64,000 bases of DNA from Bugula neritina (taxonomy: Eukaryota > Bryozoa > Gymnolaemata > Cheilostomatida > Bugulidae), in assembly GCA_964035545.1 (NCBI GenBank), contig OZ037768.1:12232741-12296740 (forward strand), written 5' to 3'. Shown piece by piece: positions 1 to 10,121 of this stretch. The notes below the pieces were generated by a model, which was given only the letters and a program-made list of their open reading frames with translations, did not search any database and had not been told where the DNA came from. Each line of letters starts with the position of its first letter. The stretch's first letter is position 1. Both the position numbers and the translations under genes were made by a program.

Positions 1-199
1 TTGATATGAATGTTTGCCAATAAAAGGCTGTAGTAAGTTAGCAGCTGATAAGGTATAAAGCACATTTAGTAGAACTATTGTTACTCAAAACTATTGATTA
101 TCATCAACATAATGAAGGCTAGCTTGCAAACAATATTTTTTCTCAATGCTGATTTGCTGAACAGAAATTTTCATTGTGCACAAAAAGCGTTGATTGCAT

Positions 200-258
200 C
201 CTTTATGTTACTCGGAGTCTAAACCTAAACCCTGCAACATCTACTAGCAATTCACCAG
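200..258 (+). other. 5' non-coding exon of first sigma GST (start uncertain)
   Basis: A strong consensus donor (CCAG|GTAAGT) at 258/259 lies upstream of the first GST coding exon. Acceptors with pyrimidine tracts end at 528 and 536, just before the ATG at 538. The arrangement matches the leader exon of the second GST. The transcription start cannot be seen, so the left edge is nominal. Confidence 0.4.
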
Positions 259-537
259 GTAAGTGTTATGTTTAGCTTATATAACTTACCAGCATCCCAA
301 ATGACATATAAGAATTTAATATATTATCAGTTTTTCAAATTTAAGTCTCAAGTACTAATAAGTAATGCAAAGGTTTAAAGCTTCAATAATAACTTGCCTT
401 GTGTTTAGTGATTTTGAGGGTTTTTTATGCAGACATGTTTTCAAGCATGCATATACACTAAATTTCAGCTCAGATACAGTTTCATTTTTTATGACTACAA
501 ATGTTTATCAGTACTTTTTACTTTACAGTTTTTCAGC

Positions 538-2160
538 ATGAGTAATTATAAAGTGATATACTTCAATGGCCGAGGGAGAGCTGAGATCATTCGTCTTACT
601 CTAACTCAAGCAAAACAAAGTTTTTCTGATACTCGTGTCCAAGGTGAAGAATGGACCAAACTGAAACCTTGTAGGTTTTTTAAATATAATATTGTATCAC
701 ATGATGCATCCAAGTCTTCTTTATAATTGAGAATATTTCCTCCCATATTTTTTCTCTTCTAGCTACTCCAAAAGGACAACTACCAGTGCTCGAGATTGAT
801 GGAAAAATGATTTGTGAGAGCATGGCCATAACTCGACATTTGGGTAGAGAGTTAGGTAAGATTTATTCCAAACCATAAAATATTAATTTCTAGTAGCCTT
901 TTCTCTTAGTGAAATTTATTTAGCTTCCATTTCATTTTGTGTACTCACTCATTGGCTGTACTTTTCTGTTGATCAAAAGGTAATACTAAATGCTTCTCAA
1001 AATTATGCATGATATGAATTTTGTTAGTAATAGGCTTTGGTTAATTTTAAGCTTCATTGTTTTTACACTACTCGTATATGAATCATCACCGGTATATGGC
1101 TCTGAGCTCTCATAGGTTTTTTAAGTAATATTGTTGGAAGTTGTTTTTGATTTACATGGGAAGAAACATTTAAATTCTAAAACATTCAAAACTATTTTGA
1201 ATGCTTGCTAAAAATTTGTATTAGGTCAAAAAAACCCAGTGCAAATTCTATGCTAATTCAAAAGTTTTCTGTGCATTCTATAGCTTTCATCTAATTGATT
1301 TTGATAAAACTAATTTGCTTTTATGGGCATGACACATAAATAGAGTATAAGGTATAAATTCATTTGTAGGTCTCTATGGGAAAACCAACTTAGAAGCTAC
1401 AACTTGCGATATGGTACTGGAAAGTGTAACCGAAATTATCAATGCATGTGTTACTCGAAAATTTAGAGCTAAAACAGAAGAAGAAATTGTATGTATTAGT
1501 TTATTTCATTCTGTTGTTTAAGTTTTTTAACAGCAAATTTAGACTGAGTTTATTGATTTTTCTATACATTTTTTATAGATCCCAATTATTTTGTGTTTTC
1601 AAAATTAAGGTGGAAAATTGGCGATAAAACTATCTTATTTTCTACTTTTTTACATTAGTCATACAGTTATTCATACTAATGTAGTGTGTATTGCACAGTG
1701 CCACAATATTGTTACCCATCTTTATAAATGCATTGTAGGCTGCAGCTGATGAAAAGATTAATCTTGCTCTTCAGCGTTGTGAGACGTTTTTAGCTCGTAT
1801 AAAACAAGGAAAATATGTGCTTGGCGACCAGGTTTGTATAAGTATTTTATTTTTTTCATATTTGTATCATCATTAAAATGATGTTGCTATGTTTGAAGCT
1901 ACATCTGTGAAAGTCTTGTTAGTTTTCAGGAGCAAGTTACAGTATATAATTGACGCATATATAGTGTTCATGTTGGATATTTTATGTTTTAGGCTTCGAT
2001 TGCTGACATTGCTATATTTGATGTCTGTGATATGGCGAGATGGTCAATGAAATTTATAAATATGGATGCATATACTGTTATGAATGAGATTTCGAACACC
2101 TTTTCTAGCCAGGAGCATATTAAAGCATATGTTTCAGCTCGGCCAGAAACTACTTTTTAA
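538..2160 (+). CDS. Sigma-class glutathione S-transferase (copy 1)
   Basis: Five coding exons: 538-670, 763-855, 1370-1488, 1739-1831 and 1993-2160, giving 201 aa, the usual length of a cytosolic sigma GST (prostaglandin-D-synthase-like). The enzyme conjugates glutathione to electrophiles in the cytosol; some family members isomerise prostaglandin H2. The thioredoxin-like N-domain shows the catalytic Tyr8 (YFNGRGRAE), Trp39, Lys43, the cis-proline stretch GQLPVLE at 49-55 and the glutathione-contacting Glu63-Ser64. The all-helical C-domain follows and ends in an ARPETTF tail. The ATG at 538 was chosen because it puts Tyr8 at the family position and follows an acceptor. A second, diverged copy with identical exon lengths lies 3.7 kb downstream, so this is a tandem duplicate. 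An AATAAA follows at 2386. Substrate cannot be told from sequence. Confidence 0.93.
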
Positions 2161-2385
2161 AATTTAATCAACTTCAACCTTATTATCTTGGCTTTTATGC
2201 TCTTTTTGAACACACTTTGTAGAGCATGCTGGAACATAGTAAAGTATCATCTGTGGAGTCATTGCACAATTTCTATTCCTTCCTCTATTTGTGATATAGT
2301 GGTTTACTTACCACATCACTTAATTTAGGTTATCACATTTTTTTTTCAATTTTTTACCAACTATTTAGTTTTATATACTAAAGTC

Positions 2386-2391
2386 AATAAA
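2386..2391 (+). terminator. Poly(A) signal of GST copy 1
   Basis: AATAAA lies 226 bases after the stop codon, the first canonical hexamer downstream. Confidence 0.6.
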
Positions 2392-2989
2392 CAAAATATT
2401 AACAGCTGCATTTCTCACTGATAAAACTCTTCACAGTACATTGAAACGTTTATTTTTCCTAAAAAGTCCACTTTTGAACTGCTTCGCTAGCGTTCATGAA
2501 TAATCACCCATACTATCAGTAGACAAAAAGCATTAATTGCTGCAACATGCATCTTTTGTTAACTAAAACTGCAATTGAAAGAGAGTGGCTTGAAAATGAG
2601 CATTGTAATGCCACATTGTGTGCTCTCTTTCAAAGATTATAATTGCTACTTTTGTGACCTACACTCGTTTATAATAGTCCAATACCAATGAGAAACAAGC
2701 GTAATGCTGGCAATCGACTTTCACTCGGCCCCTGTCCCCTTGCTTCTAAATATGATAATTATAGTGTTTTTCTTGGCATTGCTCTAATATGATTTTAACC
2801 ATAGACCTAGAGTTAGTGAATTGAGGTAGTTAACAGGGTAAATTTGAGCAAGCTGGTCACGAAGCCATGCCTGCTCTAATTGATTACTTTCTTGACTTGG
2901 TCAAGTTTAATTGCAGTCAGTTCAGTCAAAAGTTATCTTCACTATACTTTTTCTGTGCATTATTTTGCTTTGCATTCTTTTGCCCATCC

Positions 2990-3255
2990 CCCCCTAGACA
3001 CACTTTGCCATATCGTAGGCTGTGATGTAAAATGGCAGCCATTTTAATGTGTCCGGCTGAAGTTCTCAAAGTCCGCTATTGGGTACGATCTATGATAACT
3101 CAATGGACATTAATATCCAATGAGTTGCTTCGAACATCTTCCTGTCCAATAGGAGCTCAATGCAACTTTTTTTATTCAAGCAGTGCTCGGACATTTGTAA
3201 AAATGGCTGACATTTTACGTTGTGGCCTACGGTGCGGCAAAGTGTGTCTAGGGGG
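2990..3255. mobile_element. MITE with ~75-bp terminal inverted repeats
   Basis: The left end CCCCCTAGACACACTTTGCC is the inverse of the right end, which reads GCAAAGTGTGTCTAGGGGG. Similarity continues inward for about 75 bp on both sides (GTAGGC/GCCTAC, TAAAATGGC/GCCATTTTA, TGTCCG/CGGACA). The whole is 266 bp and non-coding. No clear target-site duplication is visible, so the superfamily stays open. Confidence 0.8.
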
Positions 3256-4485
3256 ATAAAGTTCTCCTCTTGCTTAGCTGTGTTATATTGGTTATGTGTT
3301 ATCTAAGATGTCATTCTATTATTTGTCAAAAGCAAGTTTTCACATTTCTAGATGCATTTGTATGCAATAATTATTCAAATCAGTGTTAATTATGTAAAAT
3401 TTTATGATGTATGATGCATATAAGTTTATTATTTTGTTAATGTAAGTGAAGCCCACACTAAAAATGGACTTCTATATGCTTTAGTTGCTTATATTTGTTT
3501 AATGTCCATAGAAAGCTGTTACATTTCATTCAGTTTAAATGCTAAAATTGTTTACCACCCAAGTTAGCCCAACATTGTGAGTAAGTGTGCATTCTTAGTC
3601 AAACTGATTTTTCTTTAATAAAATGTTAGTGTAGAATTAACAATTATGTAATAAGTAATACATGATTATTAATAGTTGATGATAAAACTAAGTGCAACTA
3701 ATGTGACTACAGTCTGAAAAACTACTCTCTCTTTACCTAAACCTCAAACAGATAACAATGATCAACATGCTACAGTAACAAAGTTTGGCTAAGTCAACAG
3801 AGTCATGGTACTCATATGACTCTGTTGTGTCCAACTCAATGATATTTTTCGTCTTAAAATTGGCTTTGCATTGAATCCTAGTAGTTTAGTTTCTAGTAGA
3901 GAAACTATTGTTTCAGAAGTTTTCTGTACTTGAACAGCTCAGCTGTTCTGCTAAAACCTTTTATCTAAAACCTTAGTCACAAAATCAGCTTTATAAGAAA
4001 AAATATACACCAAGTGGTAGATGATTATAGTGTTGAGATTTGTGCTCATAAAGCTGCTGAAAAGGCCTATAATGTAGAAGCACCAACAAGCGCTACTATA
4101 AAATATGTACTATATTATGTACTAGTTTATTAATATCTAGGGTTACTGACATTGAGCTAACATTGTATTATAATACATGTAATATAGTTTGCAGTGTAAG
4201 GCAGTTAACATACTGGGTGTCAATTCACTAATTCTCAAATAACATAAGATTAAGGGAAAATCAGTTTATGGTTAGCCCACATGGGACTGCATACAATCTG
4301 AGAGATGTAAAGTTGACATTAATAATGTCCAACCTGTGCTATTAACAGATGTATTGAGAGTATTTGATGGTATTATGGTAACGCTAGTATTTTGTTATTG
4401 ATAATTGATTTAGTGCAATTAGCTAAAAGTACCTTATTTCACCAATATAATATTATTGTATGTTGCAGCAATATGTGTGGTTTCT

Positions 4486-4950
4486 CACTTGGACGCTTCC
4501 CACTTCCCAGTTCAAGGCTATATTTTTGGTACAATATATATAGTACTTAATATACCTATACATGCCTATATAGCTGTTGTATTGATTGCTAAACATGATC
4601 GAAATAATAATTAATATAAATTATCTGAAATAATATTCCAATTTGTGCGAGACAAAAAAACAGTAATACATTATCTTTAATGAATGTTTATAGTTTTTTA
4701 TAAAATATTTTTTAAGCAACAAGCAGTATAGAAAATGCAAAATTAATAAGTTAATACAGATCAAAGGAATTTATATATGTGCAATTGATCCAAATTTATT
4801 TAAATATTATACATATATTTCAATGATATTCAAATAAATTGCACATAAAATAAGTATATTCATATTGTATCAAAATAAATAAATAGCACCCATGTGGGAA
4901 GCTTCTAAGTGGGAATTTAGCCTAGCGTCTAACTGGGAAGCGTCTAATGG
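4486..4950. repeat. Imperfect inverted-repeat pair, possible old TIR element
   Basis: GACGCTTCCCACTTCCCAGTT near 4492 recurs inverted near 4920-4947 as AACTGGGAAGCGTCTAATG, with about 36 bp of mismatched similarity per arm. AT-rich non-coding DNA lies between. Ends and target duplication are not resolved. Confidence 0.4.
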
Positions 4951-5539
4951 GATGACACCAAATGTGTTGGTTGTTATTTTGAAAATTTCGATAAAGGAAA
5001 TAAGAGTAATTCAAATCATTTCATTGACATGCAGTAATAGCATAAGCCATAATGGCATTAGCCATTTGGTTTTTTTTAATTTTATTTACTGCAGTATCAT
5101 TATCCTTTGCCTTGAGCCTGAATTTTTTTTGTAGAAATATTATTGTAACTTTTGTAAATCATTTTTGCGTATGTGGTTTCATACTGTGGTAGAATTAAAC
5201 GAGGTGAGGTGGTGCCCACATCCCACCTGCTTAGCCAAGGTTCAATAGGAAAGATAAATATAAGTAATATTAGTAGGATGGCATCCTACAGGTTCTATAA
5301 CACTTTCTACGCTTTGAAGTCTTGACTTACATAAGTCTATAAAATTGATATTTCATAATACTGACACATTATGATGTCTAAGAAGCGAATTTATATTGTT
5401 TAGCTGTGTGCTGAATAAATAGCATCAGGCTGTATAACTTTTATATCTAGTTCTTGTATTTCATTACCTGTTAAGATAATGTTTTGTTCTTCACTACTTG
5501 CAATAACAGTATTTCTATAATATTGTCAATAATCAATAC

Positions 5540-5670
5540 CCACAATGCCTTTCTCTACGCCTGGCTGCTCGCGACAACCAGCAAATACCTACGCAGCTGC
5601 AAGTAATAACATTAGTACTGTGTTACAACGCTCAACAACCAGCGCTATCTTCGGCATATCGCTAGCAAAG
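5540..5670 (+). other. 5' leader exon of GST copy 2 with upstream ORF
   Basis: A donor AAAG|GTAAGG at 5670/5671 and an acceptor TTTTTTTAG at 5824 define a leader exon ahead of the ATG at 5833. An ATG at 5545 opens a frame that, once spliced, runs 50 codons and stops at bases 5849-5851, overlapping the GST start in another frame. The left edge is unknown; the uORF matters only if transcription starts before 5545. Confidence 0.45.
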
Positions 5671-5832
5671 GTAAGGCCGCTAATGTCTGTTATCTTCTAT
5701 GTCTACGTTTGCTTCTACACAGTACAGCACCTATCGTGTGTATTGAAATATTACAAGTTCGCTAAATGATCTGTTATGTAGTGCATTTTATAACCTGTAT
5801 TATATTTTAATTGCATTTTTTTAGAACTTAGT

Positions 5833-8691
5833 ATGTCTGAGATTAAGCTAACTTATTTCAACACGAGAGGCAGGGCTGAGGTCACTCGACTGATATTCAC
5901 TCAGGCTCAGAGGAAGTTCATTGATAATCGTATTGATAGAGAAGAATGGGCAAAGATGAAGGATTGTAAGTATAGAACAGTTTTAGCTCAAATGTATGAT
6001 GTTTCTTTTGATATTTTTTGCAAGTCACATGTGTATTCATGCTATTTCATTCATGCAGAAAAAGTTTAATTATTGTATTGTTTACACTTTGTGCTGTTCC
6101 ATTTCTGCACGTCATTGTCCTATATTGTGCCGCGCCTGACTTCAGTAGTTCCATTCAATAGTCTTGCTAGTAAAACAGACCAAGTTCTGTAATTTATCTC
6201 ATAGCTGTGTGAGAAAATAGGCTGCTAACACGAAATTATCTATAAGCAGCTTCAATGTGGAGGTGATTGAGTGCAGTAGTTTAAGGTTTTGAACTTAGAG
6301 TTGGGGGTTTAAAGTTTCAACCTAAACCACCAACTCCAAACTCAAGAACCCAAAAATGCTGCACTCAGTCACCCCCAGGTCGGAGCTGCTTATAACTTTT
6401 TCTCAAGCTATATACGCCCTGATGTTACTGCTATGCTTTTAAAAAAAATTTTTTTTGTAGATTTTTTCAAACCTTTTGTTTATTTCATAAAAAATTCCTT
6501 TATGTTTCCTTATGTTTTGTTGGCTAGCAATTGGTCAAGTTATTTTACATTGCATGACGAAACATTTCACAACATGGATAATATATTAGTAATCTGTATG
6601 AAATTGTTGCATACATTATTTGCTAGTATTGCAATGTCTATTTATCACATAATTTTTTGTAAAACTGAGCGGTTCTGTTGCATCATTTTATATTACAACA
6701 TAGTTCTCCATAAATGTCTCAAACATTTAGCTTGAATTATACACACAGTGAAGGCTGCAGTGCTACATTTTGGTAATTATTTAAATTTTGAACTTGAAGA
6801 AAAAATTGCTTTCAGTGAGATGACGCACGACTGTGATGATCTACTAAAAATCGTGCTGTGTAGCTGTTTAAGAGCAATGTCAATAGTCTTGTTTTTATTG
6901 TGACATCCATCTAGAATGTCTGGTAAAGAGATTTATTTTAGACTAATTTAGCAGTACAGATAGCAATTGTCACGTTCTCTACTATTTTCTACACACTTTT
7001 ACCAGTTTCATGAATTTACTTGACTCTTACGTACTTTCATAGCAATTTACTGCCTAGAGTTTTCTCCACTTGACTTTGCAGCTCCTTTTACAGCTACAAT
7101 ACATTGCATTCTACAAATAAAGTGTTTCTGTAACACCACGTCCAACAAATTCAAATATTGTAATCACTACCTAATATTTTATTTGCTAGCATTACAATGC
7201 ATATTATCACATTGTAGTAGAATATGTATATAATATGTAAATGTTATTCACGCATGCAATCATATATATTTTTTATTTTACCTGTATGTTTAGGAATTTA
7301 GGTAACTCTATAATAAATATTGTCAATATGAATTTTAGCTACTCCGAAGGGACAACTCCCAGTGCTAGAAGTTGATGGTATGATGATATGTGAGAGTGCT
7401 GCCATAGCTAGATTCGCTGCCAGAGAGACAGGTAATTATATTCACACATGTATTCTACCTGCTTGTGTTTCTCTATTCAGCACATGCTATTGAAAACCTT
7501 TCTGTGTTTGTTTAGGACTGTATGGCAGCAACAATATGGAGGCAGCAATATGTGATATGGTTACCGACAGCATTGGTGAAGTGGCGCATGCTGCTCTCAA
7601 TAAGATGTTTTCAGCTAAGACAGAAGATGAAAAAGTATGTTTTTGTGCCTAATCAGACTTTGTTATATTGCTATATGATGTTTTAATAAAAGGCCAGTTT
7701 ATGTTGTTTTTTACTTTTTATGAACCAATAAACCAAGACAGTATTTGTAAGCTAGTATTTCAACAAGGAAATTTGACATGGCTAAACTTTTTTTGGCTTC
7801 CACTTCTTTTCAATTATTTTTCAACTTTTGTAGCATTCAGCCTTTTATTGTCACAAAATTTAAAGCCTGGGTGCCTAAAACATTGTTCAAAGCTAACAAT
7901 TTGAGGTTTTTAAACGAATCTTCAACTGATGCTTTCTTAAGGTTAAAATGGTTTTGCGCCAACTTCTGTCATTTTCTTCAACTAGCTCTAAAGTCATCAG
8001 CTGCAGCTGTATCAACACTAGTACCTTCTTCTTGTCTCCAAACTTCTTATGAGCTTTTTTTAAGTTTTTATGCCTTTTTGTTATAAGAATGCTGCGGATG
8101 AGAAGATTTATGAAAGTCTGAAACCACTGGAAAAGCTGGTAGCTCAGTACAAGAAGGGAACTTATGTCCTCGGTGACAAGGTTAGTATCTGCTCTGAGAG
8201 TTACTGGAGATATTTATGTAGTAGCCTACTCTATAAATGGACTCATTATAATATATATGATCTAACACTATGCTTATTGTTGATAGCAGTTTGCTAGTTT
8301 TTGGCAACTGCAAAATGGCACATTTTAGTAGTAACTCATTACATCACATGTTGCAATGTCGAAAAGTTGGATCATGCTAGCTGTGCTGTGCTGTTGCATA
8401 TTATTACTCTACTTGGTTTAAGATTTTTTTAGTTTAAACATAAGGTGCCACTAAAATAGCTTCGCAGCCATTACACTACATACCTCTTCTACGTTTTTGA
8501 CCGCTCTATGCTATGCCTTGTAGGTTGCTGCACCAGACATTTCACTCTATTCGGTTGTGGCATTCTGCACAGATGCTAACCCTGAGTTTAAGACGGACTC
8601 GATTCCTACTATAGCTGGAATTGCTAAGAGCTTCTCTGAACAGCCTCATATTGCCGCCTACTTGGCCAGCAGACCAAAGACTGAGCACTAA
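5833..8691 (+). CDS. Sigma-class glutathione S-transferase (copy 2)
   Basis: Five coding exons: 5833-5965, 7339-7431, 7516-7634, 8088-8180 and 8524-8691. The lengths and phases match copy 1 exactly, giving 201 aa. It has Tyr8 in YFNTRGRAE, Trp39, Lys43, the GQLPVLE motif and Glu63-Ser64, so the glutathione site looks complete. The C-domain differs strongly from copy 1 (for example the last exon, which ends SRPKTEH), so the duplication is not recent. The 1.37-kb first intron carries a stem-loop MITE at 6241-6394. AATAAA follows at 8821. Expected role: cytosolic glutathione conjugation or isomerisation; substrate unknown. Confidence 0.94.
6241..6394. mobile_element. Stem-loop MITE in GST copy 2 intron
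   Basis: TATAAGCAGCT at the left end and AGCTGCTTATA at the right end begin two imperfect arms of about 75 bp that fold into one hairpin. The arms include GAGTGCAG and its inverse CTGCACTC. A related stem-loop sits at 56730-56837. Confidence 0.65.
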
Positions 8692-8820
8692 TACTCTTGT
8701 TATACTTGTACCAATATAAAATACTAAATATAGAGTGATACTTATTATGACTTATTTTCTCTATGAACAGTTCTCCTAGTACAATAGAAGAGTGTAGTAC
8801 CGATCATATTTTTGTTCATC

Positions 8821-8826
8821 AATAAA
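8821..8826 (+). terminator. Poly(A) signal of GST copy 2
   Basis: AATAAA lies 130 bases after the stop codon, within a TAATAATAA-rich stretch. Confidence 0.65.
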
Positions 8827-10121
8827 TAATAATTTCATGTAACACCAAGACTTATTCAAATCCAACTATAATAGGTAGAACCTAGTTAGTGCTTAGACAA
8901 ATACAATAGCCATATGTCAGCCTAACTTCTTAAATTTGGTTTGTGCCTTCAGTCAGAAATTCAATTTGGCCGAGTTGAAAATTTAATCGAGTTGCATTTG
9001 ATTTTCGATACTTTAATCGGCTAATTTCAGAATAACAATCAAAGGGAATGATAACTCATTGTATATCGTTATTCCTGTTTATGGTTATATTGGCTGCCTT
9101 TCTCAGTTATCGCTTTTATGCTGTCAACTCAGCTAATTCATTACATTTTCAAAGGGCGTCAAATAGCAAGTCATATCTTAATATTCAAAAGTGAGCTTCC
9201 ACATCGATATGATTTCAACGACTTTCAATAAAACTATAAAGGGGTAATCGGACGAGTGATTTTAACTGAAACTTTTTTTAGAAAAGTATAAACGCACTAT
9301 AATAACTGTGGCTGAAATATTATGCTCACAGTTGTGAAATATGTCTGCTGGTTGACAGTTCAAACTTTAGAGGTTTCCTCAAGTCCATTGCTATAAAAGG
9401 ATAAGGGAGTCGGGAATGACCTGAGCTCCTTTCAGCTAATATGCAGTCGGTGGGGCGAGGGGGGTGGGAGGTTAGATTTTATATATTTGTAACATATGTA
9501 TTTGAACCCTTTCAGTCACTGCCGTCTTACTTTTTATGGTTGCTGCAACAGTTTCTATATGGTTTACTGTGAATATTTTATTTTGTAAGAATGGAATAAT
9601 TAAATTAATTTATTGTGTTATTTCTAGATATTTAGGCAGATATTTATGCTGTGCAACATTGGTTGCGGTAGTTATGGTTTGTTCAATAAGTTATTGGGCA
9701 GGTTTTTCTAGAACAGAAAACGCTGTTTGGGAATGTGTTATGAAAGTTTTCAGTTGTCTGTCAATTTATAACATTGTTTGTACTTATCCATTAAATTTGC
9801 AGCCAGTTAGAAACTGCTCATACAATTTCCATGGTTTGATATGAAAGATTTAGATTTAGTCCATCTTAAGTGTTGCAGAGGCTTATTAAAAGCCATACTT
9901 TTATATTCTTAATTTCATATATCTTGACTTTTTCTTATATATTAGTCTGGAAACATTATGTTATTAGGTTGTTGTCTACTTTCTATGTTTTAGTGACTTT
10001 TAGTTGCAATGACAATCGTGCATATTAGTCATGGTTAGTCATTTGCATTGCTCGTTCTATTTGAGTTACACTATTGCTAGACCAAATTGGGTCATAAATA
10101 ATTAATCTTTTATACTTTTAG
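8827..10121 (+). other. Spacer upstream of helicase exons
   Basis: No recognisable exon. The helicase exon at 10122 begins inside a codon, so earlier exons must exist. None resembling the MOV10L1 N-terminus can be seen here. The 102-codon frame at 9536-9844 is hydrophobic and low-complexity, without family resemblance. Confidence 0.5.

Larger units (their letters stand above)
2392..5539 (+). other. Spacer between the GST genes
   Basis: AT-rich DNA without recognisable coding sequence. It contains a short stem-loop near 2567-2645 (arms TTGAAAGAGAG / CTCTCTTTCAA), a MITE at 2990-3255, a 12-bp-arm palindrome at 3795-3827 and an imperfect inverted-repeat pair near 4486-4950. Open frames of 75-80 codons here lie inside the repeats and look accidental. 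Confidence 0.6.

Noticed and set aside
3032-3259. 75-codon frame
   Set aside because: Lies inside the inverted-repeat MITE.
6433-6735. 100-codon frame in GST copy 2 intron
   Set aside because: AT-rich low-complexity translation with no family features; the intron borders are certain from the GST exons.
9536-9844. 102-codon hydrophobic frame considered as the helicase 5' exon
   Set aside because: No resemblance to MOV10L1, no fitting splice phase, and composition of AT-rich spacer.
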